From: Chloroflexota bacterium
GTDB taxonomy: Bacteria; Chloroflexota; Dehalococcoidia; JACPQK01
Assembly (NCBI GenBank): GCA_016190505.1
Contig: JACPQM010000062.1
Span: forward strand, 18,227 to 82,226
Direction: 5' to 3'
Length of the DNA stretch: 64,000 bases
In this document: positions 34,998-44,166 of the stretch, piece after piece
Position numbering within the stretch: position 1 is the stretch's first letter
Layout of the letters: every line of letters starts with the position of its first letter
Program-made: the position numbers and the translations under genes
Notes under the pieces: model-generated
What the model was told of the DNA's origin: nothing
What the model saw: the letters and a program-made list of their open reading frames with translations, nothing else
The model's database searches: none

Positions 34998-35683
34998 GCT
35001 GCTCGCCTCCCTTTCTCTGAAGGCGCCGGCCACGGGCCCGAGACATCCACCCACAGCGGCGGCGCCTCGGCCACCACCTGTTGGATGGCGCTCCAGGGGA
35101 TTACCCCCTCCCGGACCAGCCGAGGGGTCGCGTTAAAGCCCGCGACCTCCACAATGGTGGACTCCTTGCCGAGGTAGCACTCGCCCTCCACCACCAGGTC
35201 CACTCGGTTGCCGAACATGGACCTGACTTGCGACGCCATGAGCGGGCTGGGTTGCCCCGAGATGTTGGCGCTGGTGCCTGTGATGGGCGCCTCCAGCAGG
35301 CGGGCCAGTGCCCGGGGAACGGGGTGGTCAGGCACGCGCACCGCCACCGTGTTCTTGCCTGCACTCACGATGTCCGGCACCTCCGCCGTCCGGGGCAGCA
35401 CCAGGGTCAGGGCGCCGGGCCAGAAGGCTTGGGCCAGCCGCCAGGCTACCTCGGGGATGTCCCTGGCCACCCAGGGCAAAAAGAGGATGTCGGGTATCAG
35501 CACGGGCAGTGCCTCTATAGGCGGCCGGTCCTTCGCCTCAAACACTCGGGCCACCGCCCTTGGGTCAAAGGCGTTCGCCCCCAGTCCGTACACAGTATCT
35601 GTAGGGTAGGCCACCAGGCCACCCCGCGTGAGTATGTCCACAGCTTCCCTTAGCTGCTCTTTGGGACGGACTGCAACCACCAT
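34994..35683 (-). CDS. tsaC: L-threonylcarbamoyladenylate synthase (YrdC/Sua5 family)
   Basis: The 229-residue protein starts at ATG 35683 with GGAGG upstream. 'GGLVAYPTDTVYGLGANAF', 'KDRPPIEALPVLI', 'FWPGALTLVLP' and 'PITGTSANISGQPS' are the YrdC core that makes threonylcarbamoyl-AMP for the t6A base of tRNA. The C-terminal region ('LVREGVIPWSAIQQVV') is the short tail, not the Sua5 extra domain. It heads the coupled chain with rpiB, as seen in other genomes. Confidence 0.93.
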   Translation of the reverse strand: MVVAVRPKEQLREAVDILTRGGLVAYPTDTVYGLGANAFDPRAVARVFEAKDRPPIEALPVLIPDILFLPWVARDIPEVAWRLAQAFWPGALTLVLPRTAEVPDIVSAGKNTVAVRVPDHPVPRALARLLEAPITGTSANISGQPSPLMASQVRSMFGNRVDLVVEGECYLGKESTIVEVAGFNATPRLVREGVIPWSAIQQVVAEAPPLWVDVSGPWPAPSEKGRRAA

Positions 35684-35770
35684 GCCACTCCCTCCTCACT
35701 ACCCCCTCTCCTTGACGCCTAGTATAGCAGAGTGCTAAGCTGTGGTTAACCCAAACCGCCCCAAGCCATT

Positions 35771-37432
35771 ATGCCACAACTAGAAAGCCGCCGAATCTCA
35801 GCCACCGGGGACGTAGAGGTAGCCGCCTACCTGGAGCTTGCCAAACAGAAGCAAGGGGAGGCCTCCTCGCCTATCGCCCCCGGAGCGCCACCGCGACAGG
35901 ATGCGGTGGTGATACTGGACTTCGGCTCCCAGTATAGCCGGCTCATCGCTCGCCGGGTGCGCGAGTGTCATGTCTACTGCGAGTTGCTCCCCTACGACGC
36001 ACCTTGGGAGCAGGTCGCCCACTTGGACCCTCGTGGCTTCATCCTCTCAGGAGGGCCCAACAGCGTTTACGAGCCGGGCGCCCCCCAGATACCGGCCTAT
36101 GTGTTCGACAGCAGGCTGCCAGTCCTGGGCATCTGCTACGGGATGCAGGCGCTGGCGCACCAGCTCGGGGGCAAGGTGGCGCCGGGGCTCAAGCGCGAGT
36201 ACGGCCACGCTGTTCTCCACCAGAACGCCGTGGAGTCCCCGCTCCTGGCCGGCCTCCCCGCGTCACTGCCAGTCTGGATGAGCCACGGAGACCAGATCGT
36301 GGAACCGCCAGCGGGCTTCGCCTCCCTGGCCTACACCGACAACTCGCCGGTGGCCGTCGTGGGCAGCCCTCAGGGCCTCTTCGGGCTACAGTTCCACCCG
36401 GAGGTTGCCCATACCCCCCAGGGCAAGGAGATCATCCACAACTTCCTGTACCGCGTCTGCGGCTGCCACGGGTCGTGGACCCCCGGCAACTTCATCGCCG
36501 AGACCACGGAGCACATACGGCAGCAAGTCGGGAAGGGCAAGGTCATCTGTGCCCTGTCCGGCGGCGTGGACTCAGCAGTGGTGGCCACCCTGATACAGCA
36601 ATCCGTGGGCGACCAGCTCACCGCCATATTCGTCAACAACGGCCTGCTCCGCAAGGAAGAGCCCGAGCGCAACCTCAACACCTTCCACAAGAACCTCCAC
36701 ATGAACCTGGTATATGCCGACGCCATTGACCGCTTCCTGGCGCGCTTGTCCGGAGTGACTGACCCGGAGCAGAAGCGCAAGGTCGTAGGTGAGGAGTTCA
36801 TCCGCGTGTTCGAGGAGGAGGCCGCCAGGCTGGGCGAGGTGCAATTCCTGGCCCAGGGGACCCTGTATCCCGACGTCATCGAGAGCCGCACCGCCGAGAG
36901 CAAGACCGCGGCCCGCATCAAGACCCATCACAACGTGGGCGGCCTGCCCGCCCGCATGAAACTCCAGCTCATCGAGCCGCTGCGCTATCTGTTCAAGGAC
37001 GAGGTGCGTGAGGTGGGCCTGGCCCTGGGCCTGCCCGAGGAGATGGTCTGGCGCCAGCCCTTCCCAGGGCCGGGCCTGGCCATCCGCATCCTGGGAGAGG
37101 TAACGAGGGAGAAGCTGGAGGTGCTCCGCGGCGCGGACTGGGTGGTCATGAACGAAGTCAAGAAGGCGCAGATGTACCACAACCTGTGGCAGAGCTTCGC
37201 CGTGCTCACCGATGCCCGCAGCGTGGGCGTAATGGGCGACTTCCGCACCTATGGTTACGCCGTGGCCATCCGCGCCGTGACCAGCGAGGATGCCATGACC
37301 GCCGACTGGGCGCGCCTGCCCTACGACCTGCTGGCCCGCATCTCCAGCCGCATCGTCAACGAGGTCCCTGGCGTCAACCGCGTGGTCTACGACATCACCT
37401 CCAAGCCCCCCGGCACTATAGAGTGGGAGTAG
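35771..37432 (+). CDS. guaA: GMP synthase (glutamine-hydrolysing)
   Basis: This is a full-length enzyme. The class I glutamine amidotransferase domain shows '[18 protein letters not shown]', nucleophile Cys in '[10 protein letters not shown]' and 'QFHPEVAHT'. The ATP pyrophosphatase domain has '[15 protein letters not shown]', and the dimer domain ends in '[10 protein letters not shown]'. It converts XMP to GMP. The frame includes 43 extra N-terminal residues ('[18 protein letters not shown]'); no ribosome binding site precedes ATG 35771, so the true start may be the GTG pair around 35905. Confidence 0.95.
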   Translation: MPQLESRRISATGDVEVAAYLELAKQKQGEASSPIAPGAPPRQDAVVILDFGSQYSRLIARRVRECHVYCELLPYDAPWEQVAHLDPRGFILSGGPNSVYEPGAPQIPAYVFDSRLPVLGICYGMQALAHQLGGKVAPGLKREYGHAVLHQNAVESPLLAGLPASLPVWMSHGDQIVEPPAGFASLAYTDNSPVAVVGSPQGLFGLQFHPEVAHTPQGKEIIHNFLYRVCGCHGSWTPGNFIAETTEHIRQQVGKGKVICALSGGVDSAVVATLIQQSVGDQLTAIFVNNGLLRKEEPERNLNTFHKNLHMNLVYADAIDRFLARLSGVTDPEQKRKVVGEEFIRVFEEEAARLGEVQFLAQGTLYPDVIESRTAESKTAARIKTHHNVGGLPARMKLQLIEPLRYLFKDEVREVGLALGLPEEMVWRQPFPGPGLAIRILGEVTREKLEVLRGADWVVMNEVKKAQMYHNLWQSFAVLTDARSVGVMGDFRTYGYAVAIRAVTSEDAMTADWARLPYDLLARISSRIVNEVPGVNRVVYDITSKPPGTIEWE

Positions 37433-37439
37433 ACTCGCG

Positions 37440-38033
37440 ATGGAACGACTCTCCGCACGGACCCAACAAGCCTTCGAGGAACTAGAGTTGAATGTTGTCT
37501 TGTCGTGCCTTGCCGCCACAAAGAAAGTGTGCCAAGCATGGCCAGAATTGTCAGGTGGGAAGCCAGCGTCATCGAAAGAGGACTGGGTTATTCGCAGCGA
37601 GATGCTGTTTTTCTTGCTGCATATGGTGAATAGGTTGGCATTTCAAAGCGGTGGTTCGCAAGTCATGGCTTCGCTGCAGGACTGGGTCATTCCGCGCGCC
37701 GTGAGGCGGCTTGTGACCACATCCTGGGACAGGTCACAAGCGAAGCCTGGATCAGAGTCCTTGTTGTGGAAGATGGTCAATGACGCAATTGAAGACTTGA
37801 ACGATGCGGAAGAGGAATACGCTAGCTGCAAGGCCTTTGGATTGGAGGAAGGCAAACCCGGTGTCTTTAATAACGACAGCCTTCTTGGACGGCTGGGGCA
37901 TCGGGTTGAGCGCAACCTAGGGATAAATCCCGACCCTACGCTTAGAGCGCGGTTGATGGACACCGCCGTTGATGCCTTTGTCAGCACAAAGAGATGCGTA
38001 GACACGGCGCTCAAAGCTTTGACCAATGTTTAA
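37440..38033 (+). CDS. Hypothetical protein
   Basis: The 197-residue soluble, mostly helical protein starts at ATG 37440, seven bases after guaA. Patterns such as 'EDWVIRSEMLFFLLHMVNRLAF' and 'CVDTALKALTNV' match no family I recognise. Codon usage and base composition are more AT-rich than guaA, and it opens an accessory pocket ending near 39.7 kb. Confidence 0.6.
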   Translation: MERLSARTQQAFEELELNVVLSCLAATKKVCQAWPELSGGKPASSKEDWVIRSEMLFFLLHMVNRLAFQSGGSQVMASLQDWVIPRAVRRLVTTSWDRSQAKPGSESLLWKMVNDAIEDLNDAEEEYASCKAFGLEEGKPGVFNNDSLLGRLGHRVERNLGINPDPTLRARLMDTAVDAFVSTKRCVDTALKALTNV

Positions 38034-38101
38034 GATCAACGATGAGTCCCCATTTGAAAAACCGCAGAGGGCGGTGGCCACAGTCGAAGGGCTGGTGGAA
38101 A

Positions 38102-38332
38102 ATGCGTACTAGATCCAAGGATGCTGTTAACGAGTTCGTGGAGGAACTAAGGAGGCTATTCCCTGACATCCAGGTGGTGGTGCTACCGGGCCGAAAGGTT
38201 CGCCTTAAGGTCGCTTCTCCGCAGGATGTTGGGTCGGTATTCGACGCAGCTGCGGAACTGCAGACCCAGTGGATACTGGAGAAGGGCGTGAACATCCAGG
38301 TTGGCCTGATAGGACCTGGCACGATCAACTGA
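38102..38332 (+). CDS. Small hypothetical protein
   Basis: The 76-residue protein from ATG 38102 reads 'SKDAVNEFVEELRRLFPDIQVVVLPGRK', then 'GSVFDAAAELQTQWILEKGVNIQVGLIG', an alpha-beta pattern. An ATG at 38042 would add 20 basic residues of low credibility. No family is recognised. Confidence 0.5.
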   Translation: MRTRSKDAVNEFVEELRRLFPDIQVVVLPGRKVRLKVASPQDVGSVFDAAAELQTQWILEKGVNIQVGLIGPGTIN

Positions 38333-38387
38333 GGCTGGCTTCGCCAAGCCCTCTGGCACCATAGACTTGGAGTAGAGGTTTGCTGCC

Positions 38388-38588
38388 GTGGGTTACGATT
38401 CAGGGGTGGATATCCTCGACATACAGCTTTCCAGTGTCCCTAGAATCACCAGCCGAGAGATTGCACCGGGCGTGGTGGCCGACCTGGACAAGGAAGGCAA
38501 CATCGTGGCCCTGGAAATAGTGGACGCTAGCGACCGTTACTCCTCAGAGGACCTGGCCAGGTTCAGCTTCGAAAGGACGCCGGCATGA
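38388..38588 (+). CDS. DUF2283 family protein
   Basis: The 66-residue protein starts at GTG 38388. 'GVDILDIQLS' followed by 'REIAPGVVADLDKEGNIVALEIVDASDR' is the DUF2283 signature (a short beta-structured domain with an Asp-Glu-Gly turn). Genes of this family often sit beside mobile or toxin-like genes; the function is unknown. Confidence 0.75.
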   Translation: MGYDSGVDILDIQLSSVPRITSREIAPGVVADLDKEGNIVALEIVDASDRYSSEDLARFSFERTPA

Positions 38589-38733
38589 GGCGACCCGTAC
38601 CGCCCGATTCTCCTCCAAGTCCCTGACACGATAGAGTGTGGGTAAGACGGGTTTTGCCCCCGGCGGTGTACAGCGCCCTTGCACTACGGCTTAGCACCCT
38701 CAAATCTTTCATGCGGCGTCAGAGGTGGTGCCA

Positions 38734-39534
38734 ATGGCAACAACGTGGGCGAAAGAATCCGCTCTAGCTGAACTCCAGGCGTTGGCCGAAGCAACGAAAA
38801 CTCTTGCGGGAGAGCGCCGGCTGTCCGAGGGACATACCCGGTGGCTTGCGCGGACCCTGGCAGTCCTGGAAGAGGTCTTCGGAAGGAACTCTCAGTACTA
38901 CCTGTCATTCGCAAGCTTCACCTGGAAGCGAACAGGGTCATTCGTAGTCGACCCACGAACCTTCGAGGAAGCTGTGAACCCCACCCCTGCGATTGAGCGA
39001 GAACACCATAAAGCATACTTGCACCAACTCGAGACTGCCCGCGGGCTGCTGCTGGCGGCTGCCGACCACCTTGACCGAACTGACCTCACGAGTGTTTACG
39101 ATGGCAAGGATACGCCGCCCGAGTCGAGTCTGATTGTACGGCTGATGAATTTGGTGGAACACAAACTCCGGAAAGTTGTGAGAGAGCGGCCAGAGCGGGA
39201 GAAAGAAATCCAAGACGCCTTCGAAAACATTCTCGTCGGCGCCGACATTCCGTACTCACGAGAAACCGAGAGTATAGAGTACTCTTCCAAAGGCTACACG
39301 CCTGACTTCACCTTACCGAAGATTGAGATGGCTATCGAAGTTAAGCTGTGCAACCGCGAGGGAAGAGAGAAGGAGATCATCGCTGAGATCAACGATGACA
39401 TACCAGCATACCAGACCAGGTATGGTAATCTCCTGTTTGTAGTCTATGATCTTGGTTTCATTAGGGACACCGAGCGTTTTGTGGCACCGTTTGAGGAGCA
39501 GAAGAGTGTCATGTTGCGCGTGGTCAAGCACTAG
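38734..39534 (+). CDS. Protein with C-terminal PD-(D/E)XK nuclease-like domain
   Basis: Start ATG 38734 lies eight bases after AGAGG; GTG 38725 is an alternative. The N-terminal 130 residues are helical. From about residue 150, 'EKEIQDAFENILVGADIPYSRE' leads to 'GYTPDFTLPKIEMAIEVKLC', which has the D...(E)xK arrangement of the restriction-endonuclease-like fold, then 'AEINDDIPAYQTRYGNLLFVVYD'. Such proteins occur in restriction and abortive-infection contexts. It is isolated here, with small unknown genes upstream and no methylase. Confidence 0.7.
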   Translation: MATTWAKESALAELQALAEATKTLAGERRLSEGHTRWLARTLAVLEEVFGRNSQYYLSFASFTWKRTGSFVVDPRTFEEAVNPTPAIEREHHKAYLHQLETARGLLLAAADHLDRTDLTSVYDGKDTPPESSLIVRLMNLVEHKLRKVVRERPEREKEIQDAFENILVGADIPYSRETESIEYSSKGYTPDFTLPKIEMAIEVKLCNREGREKEIIAEINDDIPAYQTRYGNLLFVVYDLGFIRDTERFVAPFEEQKSVMLRVVKH

Positions 39535-39596
39535 GTCGGTGCCTCAGCCAACCCTGGAACGTCCGTGAGCTCTTACAATAGAGTATCGGCCGCAGC

Positions 39597-39707
39597 ATGA
39601 ACGTCCCCGTCCTGGGCTCCGGGGGGCGGGAGCATGCCCTGGCCTGGGTGCTGGCCCAGAGCCCTCTGGCTAGGAGCTGCCGCGGGAGCGCAAGGAGAAC
39701 CTGTTAG
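39597..39707 (+). pseudogene. N-terminal fragment of purD (duplicate)
   Basis: ATG 39597 begins 'MNVPVLGSGGREHALAWVLA', which closely matches the start of the intact purD at 42222 ('MNIFVIGSGGREHALAWKLA'), also at the DNA level. Similarity stops after about 25 codons and the frame ends at 39707. The fragment probably marks an old duplication or insertion boundary, with the ABC transporter and HTH-protease genes now between the two copies. Confidence 0.75.
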
Positions 39708-39709
39708 TC

Positions 39710-40618
39710 ATGGATGCCGTTGTCCGCCTGCAAGGTCTGACTAAGTACTACGGAAAGCACCTCGGCGTGCGGGACTTGGACCTGGAGGTCCAGCGAGGGG
39801 CGGTCTTCGGTTACCTGGGACCCAACGGCGCTGGCAAGACCACCACCATTCGCCTGCTGCTGGACTTCCTGCGGCCCACCAGCGGCCGGGCCTGGGTCCT
39901 GGGACACGATGCCCAAAAGGAGTCCCCGGAGGTCCGGCGACGGGTGGGCTACATCCCCGGGGAGCCCGCTCTGTACAAGAACCTGACGGGCCAGGACTTC
40001 CTGGCCTATGCTGCCAGCCTTCGCGGCGGCGTGGACTGGTCTTCTATCCGGTCTCTGGCGCAGAGGCTGGACTGCGACCTTTCTCGCCCCATCGGTACGC
40101 TGTCCCGGGGCAACCGGCAGAAGATCGCCGTCGTACACGCCTTCATGCACAACCCGGAAGTGCTGTTCCTGGACGAACCCACCAGCGGCCTGGACCCCCT
40201 GATGCAGCAGGAGTTCAACAGCATCGTGCGAGAGGCGCGCGCGGCCGGGCAGACCGTCTTCCTCTCCTCCCACATCCTCTCCGAGGTCGAGGAGCTATGC
40301 GACCAGGTGGGCATTATCCGCTCAGGGCAACTGGTGAAGGTTGAAAGTGTAGCCGCCCTGAAAGCCCGTGCGCTGCGGAGCCTGGACATCGAGTTCGGCG
40401 GGCCCGTTCCGCAGGGGGAGTTCGTGGGACTGAAGGGTGTTAGCGACGTGACCGTGACCGACAGCCACCTGCACTGCAAGGTCACCGGGGCCTTGGACCC
40501 GCTGGTCAAAGCTGCGGCACGCTACCAGGTAGTGAACATCGTTACCCACCAGCCCAGCCTGGAGGAGATATTCCTGGCTTTCTACGGCAAGGAGGAACCC
40601 AAGGACGTTGCTGCGTAA
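39710..40618 (+). CDS. ABC transporter ATP-binding protein (CcmA/NatA type)
   Basis: The 302-residue ATPase has Walker A 'GPNGAGKTTTIRLLL', the signature motif 'GTLSRGNRQKIAVV' and Walker B 'VLFLDEPTSGLDPL', followed by the H-loop 'FLSSHILSEVEELCD'. The C-terminal 80 residues are the DrrA-like tail seen in drug or lipid exporters. It overlaps the permease gene by 11 bases. Export of a hydrophobic compound is likely; the substrate is unknown. Confidence 0.92.
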   Translation: MDAVVRLQGLTKYYGKHLGVRDLDLEVQRGAVFGYLGPNGAGKTTTIRLLLDFLRPTSGRAWVLGHDAQKESPEVRRRVGYIPGEPALYKNLTGQDFLAYAASLRGGVDWSSIRSLAQRLDCDLSRPIGTLSRGNRQKIAVVHAFMHNPEVLFLDEPTSGLDPLMQQEFNSIVREARAAGQTVFLSSHILSEVEELCDQVGIIRSGQLVKVESVAALKARALRSLDIEFGGPVPQGEFVGLKGVSDVTVTDSHLHCKVTGALDPLVKAAARYQVVNIVTHQPSLEEIFLAFYGKEEPKDVAA

Positions 40619-41411
40619 CGTGTTCTTGAAGACGCTCCGGGACCAGCGCCGGAGCCTTGCCTGGTGGAGCGCCGGGCTGGTGCTGTTCGCGGCCATGATG
40701 GTGGCATTCTACCCCAGTGTCAGCGGGAACCCTGCCATCCAGGACTACGTTGATAACTTCCCCAAAGAGCTAATGGCCCTGATGGGCATCCAGGAGCTGA
40801 CTGATTTCACGTCGCCTGCCGGGTACCTACAAGGCGAGCTGTTCAGCATCATGGTCCCCATTGTGTTCATCGTCTTCGCCGTGGGCCTGGGAGCTGGCTC
40901 CATCGCGGGCGAGGAGAACGAAGGGACCATGGAAATGCTGCTGTCGGAGCCGGTGACACGGGAGCGACTGGTCCTGGAGAAGTTCGCGTCCCTGGTAGCG
41001 GCGACCGCGGGGCTGGGCCTCGTCCTCTGGCTGGCGCTGATGGCGGCTGCTCCGCTAGCAGGGATGGAGATCAGCCCGCTACGCCTTTTGGAGGCCGGCA
41101 TCAGCGCGGCGCTCCTCGGCCTCGCCTTTGGCGCCGTGGCCTTTGCCGCGGGTTCGGTCACCGGTAGGCGGGGCGTCAGCGTGGGCGTGGCCGCCGGGGC
41201 GGCCGCGGTGACGTACCTTCTAAACGCGCTCGCCGGTATCGTGGACTATCTGGGGCCAGCCAAGTGGCTTTCGCCCTTCTTCTACTACAACGGAGACCCG
41301 GCCGTACTGAACGGCCTCAACATCCTGCACACCGGTGTGTTGCTGGGACTGGTCCTGCTGCTCGGGGCAGTGTCCTATGCCGGGTTCCAGCGCCGCGACC
41401 TGCGGCTGTAG
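40608..41411 (+). CDS. ABC-2 type transporter permease
   Basis: The 267-residue protein starts at TTG 40608. It has about six membrane spans: one near residue 20, a cluster beginning 'MVPIVFIVFAVGLGAGSIAGEENEGTMEML' in overlapping pieces, then 'AATAGLGLVLWLALMAAAP', 'AALLGLAFGAVAFAAGSVTG', and the last at the C-terminus. 'GEENEGTMEMLLSEPV' is a conserved ABC-2 cytoplasmic loop. It forms the export pair with the preceding ATPase. Confidence 0.9.
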   Translation: MLRNVFLKTLRDQRRSLAWWSAGLVLFAAMMVAFYPSVSGNPAIQDYVDNFPKELMALMGIQELTDFTSPAGYLQGELFSIMVPIVFIVFAVGLGAGSIAGEENEGTMEMLLSEPVTRERLVLEKFASLVAATAGLGLVLWLALMAAAPLAGMEISPLRLLEAGISAALLGLAFGAVAFAAGSVTGRRGVSVGVAAGAAAVTYLLNALAGIVDYLGPAKWLSPFFYYNGDPAVLNGLNILHTGVLLGLVLLLGAVSYAGFQRRDLRL

Positions 41412-41467
41412 CCCTCAAAGGCTTGGGCCCTGGCCTGGCAGACGGCAACCAGCCAGGCAGAGATACC

Positions 41468-41495
41468 TTGACGGTATGGTTGGTTGTGTTATGTT
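41468..41495 (+). promoter_or_regulatory. Promoter of the HTH-protease/purD transcript
   Basis: TTGACG (41468-41473) and TATGTT (41490-41495), 16 bases apart, lie 32 bases before the gene start. A small dyad, GTTGT...ACAAC, follows around the expected start of transcription. This is probably a sigma-70-type promoter serving the following genes including purD. Confidence 0.55.
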
Positions 41496-41526
41496 GTTGG
41501 ATGCTACAACATGAGGCGAGGACAAG

Positions 41527-42225
41527 ATGGCTAACCCTGAAGGAATGCTGACCGTAGCCGAGGTGGCCCACCGTATGGGCCGCTCCACCGAGCAGGTGCG
41601 CCGCTATCTGCGCGAGAAGAAGTTGCCCGGAGAACGTATCGGCCACCAGTGGTTCGTGCCCCAGAAGGCCCTTGAAGAGGAAGAGATGGATAGGCTAACC
41701 GAGAGGCGCCTGGCCATATTCGAGGAAGTAAGGGCGCTCCGGGAAGAGGTCCACAAACGCCTGGGCCGGGAGTACTCGCTGGAAGAGCTCATGGACGAAG
41801 CCCGAGAGGTAACATGCTCTGGCGCGCCAGCCGCGTCAGGACTAGAATACAGGGCGATGGGTACATTCCGTCAGCGCATCAGCATAGCGCCCCTCAGCGG
41901 CGGCGAGTTCCAGGAGCTAGACGCCCTGGTGGACACGGGATCTACGTACACTTTCGTGCCCCGTTCGCTTACGGCCAAGCTGGGCATTATGCCCGAAGAC
42001 AGCTTCCCCTTCGTTCTGGCTGACGGGCGCCGTATTGAATACCCCGTAGCCTGGGTACGCGTGCGCTTGGATGGTCGGCAAAGCCTCACCATATGTGTGT
42101 TCGGTGAGGAAGACACCCAGCCCTTGTTGGGTTCTTTCACGCTGGAGGCTTTCCGCTTGGCAGTGGACACTGTGAACAAGCGCCTCATCCCAGTGCCTGG
42201 CCTGCTGGTGGGAGTCACGTCATGA
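41527..42225 (+). CDS. HTH (excisionase-type) and retropepsin-like aspartyl protease fusion
   Basis: The 232-residue protein joins an excisionase/MerR-type helix-turn-helix ('MLTVAEVAHRMGRSTEQV', 'RRYLREKKLPGERIGHQWFV', residues 7-45) to a clan AA aspartic protease domain ('FQELDALVDTGSTYTFVP', with the DTGS catalytic motif near 138-141, then 'LADGRRIEYPVA' and 'PLLGSFTLEAFRLAVD'). A charged linker with 'GREYSLEELMDEARE' resembles an antitoxin tail. Stand-alone proteases of this group are about 120 residues; an internal ATG at about 41857 would give one. The fused form could be a self-cleaving or ligand-controlled regulator, which is inference. Its stop overlaps purD. Confidence 0.8.
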   Translation: MANPEGMLTVAEVAHRMGRSTEQVRRYLREKKLPGERIGHQWFVPQKALEEEEMDRLTERRLAIFEEVRALREEVHKRLGREYSLEELMDEAREVTCSGAPAASGLEYRAMGTFRQRISIAPLSGGEFQELDALVDTGSTYTFVPRSLTAKLGIMPEDSFPFVLADGRRIEYPVAWVRVRLDGRQSLTICVFGEEDTQPLLGSFTLEAFRLAVDTVNKRLIPVPGLLVGVTS

Positions 42226-43487
42226 ACATCTTCGTCATTGGCTCCGGGGGGCGAGAGCATGCCCTGGCCTGGAAGCTGGCCCAAAGCCCCAAGGTCAAGA
42301 AGCTTTTCGTGGCTCCGGGCAACGCAGGCACCGCCGCCGTCGCCACCAACCTGCCGATAGCCGTATCGGACTTGCCAGGTCTGGCCGATGCCGCCCAACG
42401 GCTAGCCATTGATCTGACGGTCGTTGGCCCAGAGGCTCCGCTGGCCGAGGGCATCGCCGACCTGTTCCGGGCACGGGGCCTAGCCATCTTCGGCCCCACC
42501 AAAGCCGCCGCCGAGATCGAGACCAGCAAGGTCTTCGCCAAGGACCTCATGTTCAAGTACGCTATCCCCTGTGCCCGTAGCCGCACCTTCACCACTCTCG
42601 CCGATGCCCTGGATTATGTCAAGGGTCATGCCGTCCCCATCGTGGTCAAGGCCGACGGGCTGGCCGCGGGTAAGGGGGCCATCGTGTGCCAGACCCGGGA
42701 GCAGGCCCTACAGGCAGTGCACGACATGCTGAGCAACCGCGTCTTTGGGCCGGCGGGGGATAGGGTGCTGGTCGAGGAATGCCTGTCCGGCCCAGAGGTG
42801 AGCCTGCTCGCCTTCACGGATGGACGCACCGTGGTCCCGCTGGTCCCCGCTTGCGACTACAAGCGCGTGGGCGACGGCGACCAGGGCCCCAACACCGGCG
42901 GCATGGGCAGCTACAGCCCGCCTGGCTTCTTCGGCCCGGAGCTGGTCCATCGCGCCCGGGAGACCATCCTGGAACCGGCTGTCCAGGCCCTGGCCCGGGA
43001 GGGCCGGCCCTACAGCGGCGTGCTCTATGCCGGACTGATGCTCACCCGGGACGGCCCCAAAGTGCTGGAGTTCAACGCCCGCTTCGGTGACCCGGAGACG
43101 CAGGCTATCCTGCCCCGACTGAAGTCGGACCTGGTAGAAGTGCTGCTGGCCGTGGTCCAGGGTCGCCTGGGCGACATCAAGGTTGAATGGTCCGAGGACG
43201 CTTGCGTAGCCACCGTCCTATCCTCCGCAGGTTACCCCGGCAGCTACCAGACGGGCTTCCCCATTGTGGGACTGGACACCGTGGACCGCGATGTCCAGGT
43301 ATTCCACGCAGGCACCGCCCGCAACGAGCGGGGCGAAGTAGTCACTGCCGGAGGCCGGGTCCTGGCCGTGGCCGCTACCGGCGCCGACATGGTCCAGGCC
43401 CGCCAGCGGCTCTATGCCAACGTGCCTCGCGTCCACTTCCAGGGCTACCACTACCGCCGGGACATCGCCCTGCGGGAACTACTCTGA
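42222..43487 (+). CDS. purD: Phosphoribosylamine-glycine ligase
   Basis: The 421-residue enzyme has 'MNIFVIGSGGREHALAW' at the start, the ATP-grasp core 'KADGLAAGKGAIVCQT', 'EECLSGPEVSLLAFTDG', 'NTGGMGSYSP' and 'LEFNARFGDPETQ', and the C-terminal domain. It makes GAR in purine synthesis. ATG 42222 overlaps the upstream stop. A palindromic repeat separates it from purE. Confidence 0.96.
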   Translation: MNIFVIGSGGREHALAWKLAQSPKVKKLFVAPGNAGTAAVATNLPIAVSDLPGLADAAQRLAIDLTVVGPEAPLAEGIADLFRARGLAIFGPTKAAAEIETSKVFAKDLMFKYAIPCARSRTFTTLADALDYVKGHAVPIVVKADGLAAGKGAIVCQTREQALQAVHDMLSNRVFGPAGDRVLVEECLSGPEVSLLAFTDGRTVVPLVPACDYKRVGDGDQGPNTGGMGSYSPPGFFGPELVHRARETILEPAVQALAREGRPYSGVLYAGLMLTRDGPKVLEFNARFGDPETQAILPRLKSDLVEVLLAVVQGRLGDIKVEWSEDACVATVLSSAGYPGSYQTGFPIVGLDTVDRDVQVFHAGTARNERGEVVTAGGRVLAVAATGADMVQARQRLYANVPRVHFQGYHYRRDIALRELL

Positions 43488-43511
43488 CTTTTTGCTCGGC
43501 TACGGGGGTGC

Positions 43512-43540
43512 CTAGGGGCGACCCGGCGGGTCGCCCCTAC
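43512..43540. repeat. GTAGGGGC-type palindromic repeat
   Basis: CTAGGGGCGACCCG / CGGGTCGCCCCTAC forms a palindrome between purD and purE. About 160 bases after it hold no supportable gene. Confidence 0.75.
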
Positions 43541-43704
43541 GTTGTACGCCATCCTCCGTGGTCTCATCGCCATGTGGGCCGTGGTGATGGCGCTGGCCAG
43601 GGCCGTGGGCCCCAGCGGGGCGCCACTGATATCGAAGAGCTGTATCTCCACAGCGCTTTACACAAGGCCGAGTTTATGGTTTGATTGCCTGCGGAGTGTA
43701 GCTG

Positions 43705-44166
43705 TTGCCACTAGTCGGCGTCATCATGGGCAGCCAGACCGATGCCCCCCTGATGCAGGGGGCACTGGACACTTTGAAGGACTTGGGCATCGAGTACGAG
43801 GTCTCGGTGCTCTCGGCCCACCGTACCCCCGACGCGGTACGGGAGTACGGTCTCAATGCCAGAGGGCGCGGCCTCGAGGTGCTCATCGCCGGAGCTGGGG
43901 GCTCCGCCCACCTGCCCGGGGTGCTGGCGAGCTGGAGCGACCTGCCGGTCATCGGCGTCCCTCTGCCCACCTCGGAGCTAAAGGGCGTGGACGCCCTCTA
44001 CTCCATGTGCCAGATGCCCAGCGGCGTGCCCGTGGCCACGGTGGGCATCGGGGGCGCCCGCAACGCCGCGCTGCTGGCCGCCCGCATCCTGGCCATTAGC
44101 CACGGGGACGTTCACCTGGCGCTGGACAGCCATCGCAAACGCCTTTCACGGGGAAGCAAGCCATGA
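43705..44166 (+). CDS. purE: 5-(carboxyamino)imidazole ribonucleotide mutase
   Basis: The 153-residue protein starts at TTG 43705. 'VGVIMGSQTDAPLM', 'EVSVLSAHRTPDAV', 'AGAGGSAHLPGVLAS' and 'GVPVATVGIGGARNAALLAARIL' define class I PurE. It shifts the carboxyl group of N5-CAIR to C4. No purK is seen; either it lies elsewhere or the class II reaction is used. It overlaps purB by ATGA. Confidence 0.94.
   Translation: MPLVGVIMGSQTDAPLMQGALDTLKDLGIEYEVSVLSAHRTPDAVREYGLNARGRGLEVLIAGAGGSAHLPGVLASWSDLPVIGVPLPTSELKGVDALYSMCQMPSGVPVATVGIGGARNAALLAARILAISHGDVHLALDSHRKRLSRGSKP

Noticed and set aside
43542..43704. Short ORFs on both strands between purD and purE
   Set aside because: They overlap each other and the palindromic repeat and lack start signals; the minus-strand reading looked mildly protein-like but could not be assigned.
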